This document shows positions 37,056 through 52,179 of a DNA stretch of 64,000 bases, piece by piece (positions within the stretch are counted from its first letter, which is position 1; every line of letters begins with the position of its first letter). The notes beneath the pieces are model-generated. The model saw only the letters and a list, made by a program, of their open reading frames with translations. It was not told the origin of the DNA and made no database searches. Source of the stretch: Orobanche coerulescens (Eukaryota > Streptophyta > Magnoliopsida > Lamiales > Orobanchaceae). Position numbers and translations under genes: made by a program. Location of the stretch: NCBI GenBank assembly GCA_033398695.1, contig JAWKAU010000206.1:124001-188000 (forward strand), given 5' to 3'.

Positions 37056-40000
37056 TTCCATTGGATTTGGATTTAAGGTTCATGAGGTTCCTAGAGGACT
37101 AGGCTCATGAAGTTCCTTTGATTTGGATTTAAGGTTCATGAGGTTTCTAAAGGACAAGGCTCATGAAGATCCATTCGATTCGGATTTAAGGTTCATGAGG
37201 TTCCTAGAGGACTAGACTCAATAAGTTCCTTCAGATTTAGATTAAAGGTTTACAAGGATCCTAGAGGACTAGGCTCATGAAATTCCTTTGGATTTGGATT
37301 AAAGGATCAAGAGGTTAATTGAGAACTAGGCTCATGAAATTCCATTGGATTTGCATTTAAAGTTCTCGAGGTTCCTAGACAATTATGCTTATGAAGTTCA
37401 ATTAGATTTAGATTTAAGGTTCATGAGGTTCCTAGAAGACTAGGCTCATGATTCGATTGGATTTGGATTTAAGGTTCATGAGGTTCCTAGAGGACTAGAC
37501 TCAATAAGTTCCTTCAGATTTAGATTAAAGGTTTACAAGGTTCCTAGAGGACTAGGCTCATGAAATTCCTTTGGATTTGGATTAAAGGTTCAAGAGGTTA
37601 ATTGAGGACTAGGCTCATGAAATTCCATTGGATTTTCATTTAAGGTTCACGAGGTTCCTAGACAATTAGGCTCATGAAGTTCAATTAGATTTAGATTTGA
37701 GGTTCATGAGGTTCCTAGAGGACTAGGCTCATGAAGTTTCTTCGGATTTAGATTACAGATTCATGAGGTTCCTAGAGGACTAGACTCATGTCGTTCCTTT
37801 GAATTTCATTTAAGATTCATAGGGTTCCTAGAAGACTAGGCTCATCAAGTTCCTTCGAATTTAGATTACATGTTCATGAGGTTCCTAGAGGACTAGGCTC
37901 ATGTCATTCCTTTGAATTTCATTTAAGATTCATGAGGTTCCTAGTGGACTAGAATCATGAAGTTCCTTTGGATTTGGATTAAAGGTTCATGAGGTTAGTA
38001 GAGGAGTAGGCTCATGAAGTTCCTTTGGATTTGGATTTAAGGTTCATGAGTTACCTAGAGGACTAGGCTCATGAAGTTCCATTGGATTTCGATAGGACTA
38101 GGATCATGAAGTTCCATAGGATTTGGATTTAAGGTTTATGAGGTTCTTAGTGGACTAGGCTCATGAAGTTCGCTTCGATTTGGATTAAATGTTCATGGAG
38201 TTCCTAGAAAACTAGCCTCATGAAGTTTCTTCGGATTTGGATTAAAGGTTCATGAGGTTCCTAGAGGACTAGGCTCATGAAGTTTATTTGGATTTGATTT
38301 AAGGTTTATGAGGTTCCTAGAGCACTAGGCTCATGAAGTTCCTTTGGATTTGGATTAAAGGTTCATGAGGTTCCTAGAGGACTAGGCTCATGGAGTTCCT
38401 TTGGATTTAGATTTAAGGTTCATGAGGTACCTAGAGGACTAGGCTCATGAAGTTCCATTGGATTTGGATTTAAGGTTTATTAGGTTCCTAGAGGACTAGG
38501 ATCATGAAGTTCCGTTGATTTTGGATTCAAGTTTCATGAAGTTCCTAGAGGACTAGACTGTTGTAATTCCATTCGATTTGGATTTAAGGTTCATAAGGTT
38601 CTTAGAGGACTAGACTCAAGAAGTTCCTTTGAGTTTGGATTTAAGGTTCATGAGGTTCATAGAGGACTAGGCTCATGAATTTTTTTTGAATTTGGATTAA
38701 AGGTTCATGGGGTTCCTAGTGGATTAGGCTCATGAATTTCTTTTAGATTTAGATTAAAGGTTTACAAGGTTCCTATAGGACTAGGCTCATAAATTTCCAT
38801 TGGATTTGGATTTAAGGTTCATAAGGTTCCTAGAGGACTAGGCTCATGAAGTTCCTTTGATTTGGATTTAAGGTTCATGAGGTTTCTAAAGGACAAGGCT
38901 CATGAAGATCCATTCGATTCGGATTTAAGGTTCATGAGGTTCCTAGAGGACTAAACTCAATAAGTTCCTTCAGATTTAGATTAAAGGTTTACAAGGATCC
39001 TAGAGGACTAGGCTCATGAAATTCCTTTGGATTTGGATTAAAGGATCAAGAGGTTAATTGAGAACTAGGCTCATGAAATTCCATTGGATTTGCATTTAAA
39101 GTTCTCGAGGTTCCTAGACAATTATGCTTATGAAGTTCAATTAGATTTAGATTTAAGGTTCATGAGGTTCCTAGAAGACTAGGCTCATGATTCGATTGGA
39201 TTTGGATTTAAGGTTCATGAGGTTCCTAGAGGACTAGGATCATGAGGTTCCTTTGATTTGGATTTAAGGTTCATGAGGTTTCGAAAGGACAAGGCTCATG
39301 AAGATCCATTCGATTCGGATTTAAGGTTCATGAGGTTCCTAGAGGACTAGACTCAATAAGTTCCTTCAGATTTAGATTAAAGGTTTACAAGGTTCCTAGA
39401 GGACTAGGCTCATGAAATTCCTTTGGATTTGGATTAAAGGTTCAAGAGGTTAATTGAGGACTAGGCTCATGAAATTCCATTGGATTTTCATTTAAGGTTC
39501 ACGAGGTTCCTAGACAATTAGGCTCATGAAGTTCAATTAGATTTAGATTTGAGGTTCATGAGGTTCCTAGAGGACTAGGCTCATGAAGTTTCTTCGGATT
39601 TATATTACAGATTCATGAGGTTCCTAGAGGACTAGGCTCATGTCGTTCCTTTGAATTTCATTTAAGATTCATAGGGTTCCTACAAGACTAGGCTCATCAA
39701 GTTCCTTCGAATTTAGATTACATGTTCATGAGGTTCCTAGAGGACTAGGCTCATGTCATTCCTTTGAATTTCATTTAAGATTCATGAGGTTCCTAGTGGA
39801 CTAGAATCATGAAGTTCCTTTGGATTTGGATTAAAGGTTCATGAGGTTAGTAGAGGAGTAGGCTCATGAAGTTCCTTTGGATATGGATTTAAGGTTCATG
39901 AGTTACCTAGAGGACTAGGCTCATGAAGTTCCATTGGATTTCGATAGGTCTAGGCTCATGAAGTTCCATAAGATTTGGATTTAAGGTTTATGAGGTTCTT

Positions 40001-42885
40001 AGTGGACTAGGCTCATGAAGTTCGCTTCGATTCGGATTAAATGTTCATGGAGCTCCTAGAAAACTAGCCTCATGAAGTTTCTTCGGATTTGGATTAAAGG
40101 TTCATGAGGTTCCTAGAGGACTAGGCTCATGAAGTTTATTTGGATTTGATTTAAGGTTTATGAGGTTCCTAGAGCACTAGGCTCATGAAGTTCCTTTGGA
40201 TTTGGATTAAAGGTTCATGAGGTTCCTAGAGGACTAGGCTCATGGAGTTCCTTTGGATTTAGATTTAAGGTTCATGAGGTACCTAGAGGACTAGGCTCAT
40301 GAAGTTCCATTGGATTTGGATTTAAGGTTTATTTGGTTCCTAGAGGACTAGGATCATGAAGTTCCATTGATTTTGGATTCAAGTTTCATGAAGTTCCTAG
40401 AGGACTAGACTGTTGTAATTCCATTCAATTTGGATTTAAGGTTCATAAGGTTCTTAGAGGACTAGACTCAAGAAGTTCCTTTGAGTTTGGATTTAAGGTT
40501 CATGAGGTTCATAGAGGACTAGGCTCATGAATTTTTTTTTAATTTGGATTAAAGGTTCATGGGGTTCCTAGTGGATTAGGCTCATGAATTTCTTTCAGAT
40601 TTAGATTAAAGGTTTACAAGGTTCCTATAGGACTAGGCTCATAAATTTCCATTGGATTTGGATTTAAGGTTCATGAGGTTCCTAGAGGACTAGGCTCATG
40701 AAGTTCCTTTGATTTGGATTTAAGGTTCATGAGGTTTCTAAAGGACAAGGCTCATGAAGATCCATTCGATTCGGATTTAAGGTTCATGAGCTTCCTAGAG
40801 GACTAAACTCAATAAGTTCCTTCAGATTTAGATTAAAGGTTTACAAGGATCCTAGAGGACTAGGCTCATGAAATTCCTTTGGATTTGGATTAAAGGATCA
40901 AGAGGTTAATTGAGAACTAGGCTCATGAAATTCCATTGGATTTGCATTTAAAGTTCTCGAGGTTCCTAGACAATTATGCTTATGAAGTTCAATTAGATTT
41001 AGATTTAAGGTTCATGAGGTTCCTAGAAGACTAGGCTCATGATTCGATTGGATTTGGATTTAAGGTTCATGAGGTTCCTAGAGGACTAGGATCATGAGGT
41101 TCCTTTGATTTCGATTTAAGGTTCATGAGGTTTCTAAAGGACAAGGCTCATGAAGATCCATTCGATTCGGATTTAAGGTTCATGAGGTTCCTAGAGGACT
41201 AGACTCAATAAGTTCCTTCAGATTTAGATTAAAGGTTTACAAGGTTCCTAGAGGACTAGGCTCATGAAATTCCTTTGGATTTGGATTAAAGGTTCAAGAG
41301 GTTAATTGAGGACTAGGCTCATGAAATTCCATTGGATTTTCATTTAAGGTTCACGAGGTTCCTAGACAATTAGGCTCATGAAGTTCAATTAGATTTAGAT
41401 TTGAGGTTCATGAGGTTCCTAGAGGACTAGGCTCATGAAGTTTCTTCGGATTTAGATTACAGATTCATGAGGTTCCTAGAGGACTAGGCTCATGTCGTTC
41501 CTTTGAATTTCATTTAAGATTCATAGGGTTCCTAGAAGACTTGGCTCATCAAGTTCCTTCGAATTTAGATTACATGTTCATGAGGTTCCTAGAGTACTAG
41601 GCTCATGTCATTCCTTTGAATTTCATTTAAGATTCATGAGGTTCCTAGTGGACTAGAATCATGAAGTTCCTTTGGATTTGGATTAAAGGTTCATGAGGTT
41701 AGTAGAGGAGTAGGCTCATGAAGTTCCTTTGGATTTGGATTTAAGGTTCATGAGTTACCTAGAGGACTAGGCTCATGAAGTTCCATTGGATTTCGATAGG
41801 ACTAGGCTCATGAAGTTCCATAGGATTTGGATTTAAGGTTTATGAGGTTCTTAGTGGACTAGGCTCATGAAGTTCGCTTCGATTTGGATTAAATGTTCAT
41901 GGAGTTCCTAGAAAACTAGCCTCATGAAGTTTCTTCGGATTTGGATTAAAGGTTCATGAGGTTCCTAGAGGACTAGGCTCATGAAGTTTATTTGGATTTG
42001 ATTTAAGGTTTATGAGGTTCCTAGAGCACTAGGCTCATGAAGTTCCTTTGGATTTAGATTAAAGGTTCATGAGGTTCCTAGAGGACTAGGCTCATGGAGT
42101 TCCTTGGGATTTAGATTTAAGGTTCATGAGGTACCTAGAGGACTAGGCTCATGAAGTTCCATTGGATTTGGATTTAAGGTTTATTAGGTTCCTAGAGGAC
42201 TAGGATCATGAAGTTCCATTGATTTTGGATTCAAGTTTCATGAAGTTCCTAGAGGACTAGACTGTTGTATTCCATTCGATTTGGATTTAAGGTTCATAAG
42301 GTTCTTAGAGGACTAGACTCAAGAAGTTCCTTTGAGTTTGGATTTAAGGTTCATGAGGTTCATAGAGGACTAGGCTCATGAATTTTTTTTGAATTTGGAT
42401 TAAAGGTTCATGGGGTTCCTAGTGGATTAGGCTCATGAATTTCTTTCAGATTTAGATTAAAGGTTTACAAGGTTCCTATAGGACTAGGCTCATAAATTTC
42501 CATTGGATTTGGATTTAAGGTTTATGAGGTTCCTAGAGGACTAGGCTCATGATTCAATTGGATTTGGATTTAAGGTTCATGAGGTTCCTAGAGGACTAGG
42601 CTCATGAAGTTCCTTTGATTTGGATTTAAGGTTCATGAGGTTTCTATAGGACAAGGCTCATGAAGATCCATTCGATTCGGATTTAAGGTTCATGAGTTTC
42701 CTAGAGGACTAAACTCAATAAGTTCCTTCAGATTTAGATTAAAGGTTTACAAGGATCCTAGAGGACTAGGCTCATGAAATTCCTTTGGATTTGGATTAAA
42801 GGTTCAAGAGGTTAATTGAGAACTAGGCTCATGAAATTCCATTGGATTTGCATTTAAAGTTCTCGAGGTTCCTAGACAATTATGC
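35591..42885. repeat. Higher-order tandem array, about 4 x 1852 bp
   Basis: ggctcatgattcgattgg begins at 35591, 37443, 39182 and 41034, with intervals 1852, 1739 and 1852. The short second unit lacks about 114 bases, two monomers, just after 37497. The first unit overlaps the second copy of the 4332-bp duplication, so the 1852-bp amplification grew out of that copy's end. Confidence 0.84.
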
Positions 42886-45800
42886 TTATGAAGTTCAATT
42901 AGATTTAGATTTAAGGTTCATGAGGTTCCTAGAGGACTAGGCTCATGTCGTTCCTTTTAATTTCATTTAAGATTCATGAGGTTCCTAGAAGACTAGGCTC
43001 ATGAAGTTCCTTCGAATTTAGATTATATGTTCATGAGGTTCCTAGAGGACTAGGCTCATGTCGTTCCTTTGAATTTCATTTAAGATTCATGAGGTTCCTG
43101 GAGGACTAGAATCATGAAGTTCCTTTGGATTTGGATTAAATGTTCATGAGGTTAGTAGAGGAGTAGGCTCATGAAGTTCCTTTGGATTTGGATTTAAGGT
43201 TCATGAGGTACCTAGAGGACTAGGCTCATGAAGTTCCATTGGATTTCGATAGGACTAGGCTCATGAAGTTCTATAGGATTTGGATTTAAGGTTCATGAGT
43301 TTCTTAGTGGACTAGGCTCATGAAGTTCGCTTGGATTTAGATTAAATGTTCATGTAGTTCCTAGAGAACTAGGCTCATAAAGTTTCTTCGAAGTTGGATT
43401 AAAGGTTCATGAGGTTCCTAGAGTACTAAGCTCATGAAGTTCCTTCAGATTTGGATTAAAGGTTCATGAGGTTCCTAGAGAACTAGGCTCATGAAGTTTA
43501 TTTGGATTTGATTTAAGGTTCATGAGGTTCCTAGAGGACTAGGCTCATGAAGTTCCTTTGGATTTGGATTAAAAGGTTCATGAGGTTCCTAGAGGACTAG
43601 GCTCATGGAGTTCCTTTGGATTTAGATTTAAGGTTCATGAGGTAACTAGAGGACTAGGCTCATGAAGTTCCATTGGATTTGGATTTAAGGTTCATGAGGT
43701 TCATAGAGGACTAGGCTCATAAAGTTCCATTGGATTTAGATTTAAGGTTCATGAGGTTCCTAGAGGACTAGGCTCATGATGTTCTTTTTTATTTGGATTA
43801 AAGGTTCATAGAGTTCCTAGAGAACTAGGCTCATGAAGTTTCTTCGGATTTGGATTAAAAGTTCATGAGGTTCCTAGAGAATTAGGCTCATGAAGTTCCT
43901 TCGGATTTGGATTAAAGGTTCATGAGGTTCCTAGAGGACTAGGCTCATGAAGTTCATTTGGATTTGGATTTAAGGTTAATGAGGTTCCTATAGGACTAGG
44001 CTAATGAAGTTCCTTCGGATTTGGATTAAAGGTTCATGAGGTTCCTAGAGGACTAGGCTCATGAAGTTCCCTTGGATTTGGATTTAAGTATCATGAGGTT
44101 CCTAGAGGACTAGACTCATGAAGTTTCATTGATTTTGGATTCAAGTTTCATGAAGTTCCTAGAGGACTAGACTGATGTAGTTCCGTTCGATTTGGATTTA
44201 AGGTTCATAAGGTTCTTAGAGGACTAGACTCAAGAAGTTCATTTGAGTTTGGATTTAAGGTTCATGAGGTTCATAGAGGACTAGGCTCATAAAGTTTTTT
44301 TGGATTTGGATTAAAGGTTCATAGGGTTCCTAGTGGATTAGGCTCATAAATTTCATTCAGATTTAGATTAAATGTTTACAAGGTTCCTATAGGACTAGGC
44401 TCATAAATTTTCATTGGATTTGGATTTAAGGTTTATGAGGTTCTTAGAAGACTAGGCTCATGATTCGATTGGATTTGGATTTAAGGTTCATGAGGTTCCT
44501 AGAGGACTAGGATCATGAGGTTCCTTTGATTTGGATTTAAGGTTCATGAGGTTTCTAAAGGACAAGGCTCATGAAGATCCATTCGATTCGGATTTAAGGT
44601 TCATGAGGTTCCTAGAGGACTAGACTCAATAAGTTCCTTCAGATTTAGATTAAAGGTTTACAAGGTTCCTAGAGGACTAGGCTCATGAAATTCCTTTGGA
44701 TTTGGATTAAAGGTTCAAGAGGTTAATTGAGGACTAGGCTCATGAAATTCCATTGGATTTTCATTTAAGGTTCACGAGGTTCCTAGACAATTAGGCTCAT
44801 GAAGTTCAATTAGATTTAGATTTGAGGTTCATGAGGTTCCTAGAGGACTAGGCTCATGAAGTTTCTTCGGATTTAGATTACAGATTCATGAGGTTCCTAG
44901 AGGACTAGGCTCATGTCGTTCCTTTGAATTTCATTTAAGATTTATAGGGTTCCTAGAAGACTAGGCTCATCAAGTTCCTTCGAATTTAGATTACATGTTC
45001 ATGAGGTTCTTAGAGGACTAGGCTCATGTCATTCCTTTGAATTTCATTTAAGATTCATGAGGTTCCTAGTGGACTAGAATCATGAAGTTCCTTTGGATTT
45101 AGATTTAAGGTTGTTGAGGTTCCTATAGGACTAGGCTAATGAAGTTCCTTCGGATTTGGATTAAAGGTTCATGAGGTTCCTAGAGGACTAGGCTCATGAA
45201 GTTCCCTTAGATTTGGATTTAAGTATCATGAGGTTCCTAGAGGAGTAGACTCATGAAGTTTCATTGATTTTGGATTCAAGTTTCATGAAGTTCCTAGAGG
45301 ACTAGACTGATGTAGTTCCGTTCGATTTGGATTTAAGGTTCATAAGGTTCTTAGAGGACTAGACTCAAGAAGTTCATTTGAGTTTGGATTTAAGGTTCAT
45401 GAGGTTCATAGAGGACTAGGCTCATAAAGTTTTTTTGGATTTGGATTAAATGTTCATGAGGTTAGTAGAGGAGTAGGCTCATGAAGTTCCTTTGGATTTG
45501 GATTTAAGGTTCATGAGGTACCTAGAGGACTAGGCTCATGAAGTTCCATTGGATTTCGATAGGACTAGGCTCATGAAGTTCCATAGGATTTGGATTTAAG
45601 GTTTATGAGGTTCTTAGTGGACTAGGCTCATGAAGTTCGCTTTGATTTGGATTAAATGTTCATGGAGTTCCTAAAAAACTAGGCTCATGAAGTTTCTTCG
45701 GATTTGGATTAAAGGTTCATGAGGTTCCTAGAGGACTAGGCTCATGAAGCTTATTTGGATTTGATTTAAGGTTTATGAGGTTCCTAGAGGACTAGGCTCA

Positions 45801-48800
45801 TGAAGTTCCTTTGTATTTGGATTAAAGGTTCATTAGGTTCCTAGAGGACTAGGCTCATGGAGTTCCTTTGGATTTAGATTTAAGGTTCATGAGGTACCTA
45901 GAGGACTAAGCTCATGAAGTTCCATTGGATTTGGATTTAAGGTTTATGAGGTTCCTAGAGGACTAGGATCATGAAGTTCCATTGATTTTGGATTCAAGTT
46001 TCATGAAGTTCCTAGAGGACTAGACTGTTGTAATTCCATTCGATTTGGATTTAAGGTTCATAAGGTTCTTAGAGGACTAGACTCAAGAAGTTCCTTTGAG
46101 TTTGGATTTAAGGTTCATGAGGTTCATAGAGGACTAGGCTCATGAATTTTTTTTGAATTTGGATTAAAGGTTCATGGGGTTCCTAGTGGATTAGGCTCAT
46201 GAATTTCTTTCAGATTTGGATTAAAGGTTTACAAGGTTCCTATAGGACTAGGCTTATAAATTTCCATTGGATTTGGATTTAAGGTTTATGAGGTTCCTAG
46301 AGGACTAGGCTCATGATTCAATTGGATTTGGATTTAAGGTTCATGAGGTTCCTAGAGGACTAGGCTCATGAAGTTCCTTTGATTTGGATTTAAGGTTCAT
46401 GAGGTTTCTAAAGGACAAGGCTCATGAAGATCCATTCGATTCGGATTTAAGGTTCATGAGGTTCCTAGAGGACTAAACTCAATAAGTTCCTTCAGATTTA
46501 GATTAAAGGTTTACAAGGATCCTAGAGGACTAGGCTCATGAAATTCCTTTGGATTTGGATTAAAGGTTCAAGAGGTTAATTGAGAACTAGGCTCATGAAA
46601 TTCCATTGGATTTGCATTTAAAGTTCTCGAGGTTCCTAGACAATTATGCTTATGAAGTTCAATTAGATTTAGATTTAAGGTTCATGAGGTTTCTAGAGGA
46701 CTAGGCTCATGTCGTTCCTTTTAATTTCATTTAAGATTCATGAGGTTCCTAGAAGACTAGGCTCATGAAGTTCCTTCGAATTTAGATTATATGTTCATGA
46801 GGTTCCTAGAGGACTAGGCTCATGTCGTTCCTTTGAATTTCATTTAAGATTCATGAGGTTCCTGGAGGACTAGAATCATGAAGTTCCTTTGGATTTGGAC
46901 TAAAGGTTCATGAGGTTAGTAGAGGAGTAGGCTCATGAAGTTCCTTTGGATTTGGATTTAAGGTTCATGAGGTACCTAGAGGACTAGGCTCATGAAGTTC
47001 CATTGGATATCGATAGGACTAGGCTCATGAAGTTCTATAGGATTTGGATTTAAGGTTCATGAGTTTCTTAGTGGACTAGGCTCATGAAGTTTGCTTGGAT
47101 TTAGAACTAGGCTCATAAAGTTTCTTCGAAGTTGGATTAAAGGTTCATGAGGTTCCTAGAGGACTAAGCTCGTGAAGTTCCTTCAGATTTGGATTAAAGG
47201 TTCATGAGGTTCCTAGAGAACTATGCTCATGAAGTTTATTTGGATTTGATTTAAGGTTCATGAGGTTTCTAGAGGACTAGGCTCATGACGTTCCTTTGGA
47301 TTTGGATTAAAGGTTCATGAGGTTCCTAGAGGACTAGGCTCATGGAGTTCCTTTGGATTTAGATTTAAGGTTCATGAGGTAACTAGAGAACTAGGCTCAT
47401 GAAGTTCCATTGGATTTGGATTTAAGGTTCATAAGGTTCATAGAGGACTAGGCTTATAAAGTTCCATTGGATTTAGATTTAAGGTTCATGAGGTTCCTAG
47501 AGGACTAGGCTCATGATGTTCTTTTTTATTTGGATTAAAGGTTCATAGAGTTCCTAGAGAACTAGGCTCATGAAGTTTCTTCGGATTTGGATTAAAAGTT
47601 CATGAGGTTCCTAGAGAACTAGGCTCATGAAGTTCCTTCGGATTTGGATTAAAGGTTCATGAGGTTCCTAGAGGACTAGGCTCATGAAGTTCCTTTGGAT
47701 TTGGATTTAAGGTTGTTGAGGTTCCTATAGGACTAGGCTAATGAAGTTCCTTCGGATTTGGATTAAAGGTTCATGAGGTTCCTAGAGGACTAGGCTCATG
47801 AAGTTCCCTTGGATTTGGATTTAAGTATCATGAGGTTCCTAGAGGACTAGACTCATGAAGTTTCATTGATTTTGGATTCAAGTTTCATGAAGTTCCTAGA
47901 GGACTAGACTGATGTAGTTCCGTTCGATTTGGATTTAAGGTTCATAAGGTTCTTAGAGGACTAGACTCAAGAAGTTCATTTGAGTTTGGATTTAAGGTTC
48001 ATGAGGTTCATAGAGGACTAGGCTCATAAAGTTTTTTTGGATTTGGATTAAAGGTTCATAGGGTTCCTAGTGGATTAGGCTCATGAATTTCATTCAGATT
48101 TAGATTAAAGGTTTACAAGGTTTCTATAGGACTAGGCTCATAAATTTCCATTGAATTTGGATTTAAGGTTTATGAGGTTCTTAGAAGACTAGGCTCATGA
48201 TTCGATTGGATTTGGATTTAAGGTTCATGAGGTTCCTAGAGGAATAGGATCATGAGGTTCCTTTGATTTGGATTTAAGGTTCATGAGGTTTCTAAAGGAT
48301 AAGGCTGATGAAGATCCATTCGATTCGGATTTAAGGTTCATGAGGTTCCTAGAGGACTAAACTTAATAAGTTCCTTCAGATTTAGATTAAAGGTTTACAA
48401 GGTTCCTAGAGGACTAGGCTCATGAAATTCCTTTGGATTTGGATTAAAGTTTCAAGAGGTTAATTGAGAACTAGGCTCATGAAATCCCATTGGATTTGCA
48501 TTTAAGGTTCACGAGGTTCCTAGACAATTAGGCTCATGAAGTTCAATTAGATTTAGATTTGAGGTTCATGAGGTTCCTAAAGGACTAGGCTCATGAAGTT
48601 TCTTCGGATTTAGATTACAGATTCATGAGGGTCCTAGAGGACTAGGCTCATGTCGTTCCTTTGAATTTCATTTAAGATTCATAGGGTTCCTAGAAGACTA
48701 GGCTCATGAAGTTCCTTCGAATTTAGATTACATGTTCATGAGGTTCCTAGAGGACTAGGCTCATGTCGTTCCTTTGAATTTCATTTAAGATTCATGAGGT

Positions 48801-49075
48801 TCCGAGAAGACTAGGCTCATGAAGTTCCTTCGAATTTAGATTATATGTTCATGAGGTTCCTAGAGGACTATGCTCATGTCGTTCCTTTGAATTTCATTTA
48901 AGATTCATGAGGTTCCTGGAGGACTAGAATCATGAAGTTCCTTTGGATTTGGATTAAAGGTTCATGAGGTTAGTAGAGGAGTAGGCTCATGAAGTTCCTT
49001 TGGATTTGGATTTAAGGTTCATGAGGTACCTAGAGGACTAGGCTCATGAAGTTATATTGGATTTCGATAGGACTA
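42480..49075. repeat. Higher-order duplication, about 3.75 kb, second copy partial
   Basis: ctcatgattcaattgg begins at 42546 and 46310 (3764 bp apart), and ggctcatgattcgattgg at 44453 and 48192 (3739 bp apart). The 25-bp difference reflects small gaps such as the shortened unit at about 47095-47112. Confidence 0.78.
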
Positions 49076-52000
49076 GGCTCGTGAAGCTCCATAGGATTTG
49101 GATTTAAGGTTTATGAGGTTCTTAGTGGACTAGGCTCATGAAGTTCGCTTCGATTTGGATTAAATGTTCATGGAATTCCTAGAGAACTAGGCTCATGAAG
49201 TTTCTTCGGATTTAGATTAAAGGTTCATGAGGTTCCTAGAGGACAAGGCTCATGAAGTTTATTTGGATTTGATTTAAGGTTCATGAGGTTCCTAGAGGAC
49301 TAGGCTCATGAAGTTCCTTTGGATTTGGATTAAAGGTTCATGAGGTTCCTAGAGGACTAGGCTCATGGAGTTCTTTTGGATTTAGATTTAAGGTTCATGA
49401 GGTACCTAGAGGACTAGGCTCATGAAGTTCCATTGGATTTGGATTTAAGGTTCATGAGGTTCATAGAGGACTAGGCTCATGAAGTTCCAATAGATTTAGA
49501 TTTAAGGTTCATGAGGTTCCTAGAGGACTAGGCTCATGATGTTCTTTTTTATTTGGATTAAAGGTTCATGAGGTTCCTAGAGGACTAGGCTCATGAAGTT
49601 CCTTCGGATTTGGATTAAAGGTTCATGAGGTTCCTAGAGGACTAGGCTCATGAAGTTCCTTTGGATTTGGATTTAAGGTTGTTGAGGTTCCTATAGGACT
49701 AGGCTAATGAAGTTCCTTCGGATTTGGATTAAAGGTTCATGAGGTTCCTAGAGGACTAGGCTCATGAAATTCCTTTGGATTTGGATTTAAGGTTAATGAG
49801 GTTCCTATAGGACTAGGCTAATGAAGTTCCTTCGGATTTAGATTAAAGGTTCATGAGGTTCCTAGAGGACTAGGCTCATGAATTTCCTTTGGATTTGGAT
49901 TTAAGTATCATGAGGTTCCTAGAGGACTAGACTCATGAAGTTTCATTAATTTTGGATTCAAGTTTCATGAAGTTCCTAGAGGACTAGACTGATGTAGTTC
50001 CGTTCGATTTGGATTTAAGCTTCATGAGGTTCTTAGAGGACTAGACTCAAGAAGTTCATTTGAGTTTGGATTTAAGGTTCATGAGGTTCATAGAGGACTA
50101 GGCTTATAAAGTTTTTTTGGATTTGGATTAAAGGTTCATAGGGTTCCTAGTGGATTAGGCTCATGAATTTCATTCAGATTTAGATTAAAGGTTTACAAGG
50201 TTCCTATAGGACTAGGCTCATAAATTTCCATTGGATTTGGATTTAAGGTTTATGAGGTTCTTAGAAGACTAGGCTCATGATTAGATTGGATTTGGATTTA
50301 AGATTCATGAGGTTCCTAGAGGACTAGGATCATGAGGTTCCTTTGATTTGGATTTAAGGTTCATGAGGTTTCTAAAGGACGAGGCTCATGAAGATCCATT
50401 CGATTCGGATTTAAGGTTCATGAGGTTCCTAGAGGACTAGACTCAATAAGTTCCTTCAGATTTAGATTAAACATTTACAACGTTCCTAGAGGACTAGGCT
50501 TATGAAATTCCTTTGGATATGGATTAAAGGTTCAAGAGGTTAATTGAGAACTAGACTCATGAAATTCCATTGGATTTGCATTTAAGGTTCACGAGGTTCC
50601 TAGACAATTAGGCTCATGAAGTTCAATTAGATTTAGATTTTAGGTTCATGAGGTTCCTAGAGGACTAGGATCATGAAGTTTCTTCGGATTTAGATTACAG
50701 ATTCATGAGGTTCCTAGAGGATTAGGCTCATGTTGTTCCTTTGAAATTCATTTAAGATTCATAGGGTTCCTAGAAGACTAGGCTCATGAAGTTCCTTCGA
50801 ATTTAGATTACATGTTCATGAGGTTCCTAGAGGACTAGGCTCATGTCGTTCCTTTGAATTTCATTTAAGATTCATGAGGTTCCTGGAGGACTAGAATCAT
50901 GAAGTTCTTTTCGATTTGGATTAAAGGTTCATGAGGTTAGTAGAGGAGTAGGCTCATGAAGTTCCTTTGGATTTGGATTTAAGGTTCATGAGGTACCTAG
51001 AGGACTAAGCTCATGAAGTTCCATTGGATTTCGATAGGACTAGGCTCATGAAGTTCCATAGGATTTGGATTTAAGGTTTATGAGGTTCCTAGAGGACTAA
51101 GCTCATGAAGTTCCTTCAGATTTGGATTAAAGGTTCATGAGGTTCCTAGAGAACTAGACTCATGAAGTTTCTTTGGATTTGATTTAAGGTTCATGAGGTT
51201 CCTAGAGGACTAGGCTCATGAAGTTCCTTTAGATTTGGATTAAAGGTTGATGAGGTTCCTAGAGGACTAGGCTCATGGAGTTCCTTTGGATTTAGATTTA
51301 AGGTTCATGAGGTACCTATAGGACTAGGCTCATGAAGTTCCATTGGATTTGGATTTAAGGTTTATGAGGTTCCTAGAGGACTAGGCTCATGAAGTTCCAT
51401 TAGATTTGTATGTAATGTTCATGAAGTTCCTAGAGGACTAGGCTCATGAAGTTCCTTTGATTTGGATTTAAGGTTCATAAGGTTCCTAAAGTACTAGGCT
51501 CATGAAGTTTCTTCGGATTTGGATTAAAGGTTCATGAGGTTCCTAGAGGACTAGGCTCATGAAGTTCCTTCGGATTTGGATTAAAGGTTCATGAGGTTCC
51601 TAGAGGACTAGGCTCATGAAGTTCCTTTGGATTTGGATTTAAGGTTAATGAGGTTCCTATAGGACTTGGCTCATGAAGTTCCTTCGGATTTGGATTAAAG
51701 GTTCATGAGGTTCCTAGAGTACTAGGCTCATGAAGTTCCATTAGATTTGGATTTAAAGTTCATGAGGTACCTAGATGACTGGGCTCATGAAGTTCCTTTG
51801 ATGTGGATTTAAGGTTCATCAGGTTCCTAAAGGACTAGGCTCAGGAAGTTCCATTAGACTTGGATTTAAGGTTCATAAGGTTCCTATAGGACTAGACTCA
51901 AGAAGTTCCTTTTAGTTTGGATTTAAGGTTCATGAGGTTCATAGAGGACTAGGCTCATGAAGTTCCATTAGATTTGGATTTAAGGTATATGAGGTTCCTA

Positions 52001-52179
52001 GAGGACTAGGACCATGATGTTCTTTTTATTTGGATTAAAGGTTCATGGAGTTCCTAGAGAATTAGGCTCATGAAGTTTCTTCGGATTTGGATTAAAGGTT
52101 CATGAGGTTCCTAGAGGACTAGGCTCGTAAAATTCCTTCGGATTTGGATTAAAGGTTTATGAGGTTCCTAGAGGACTAG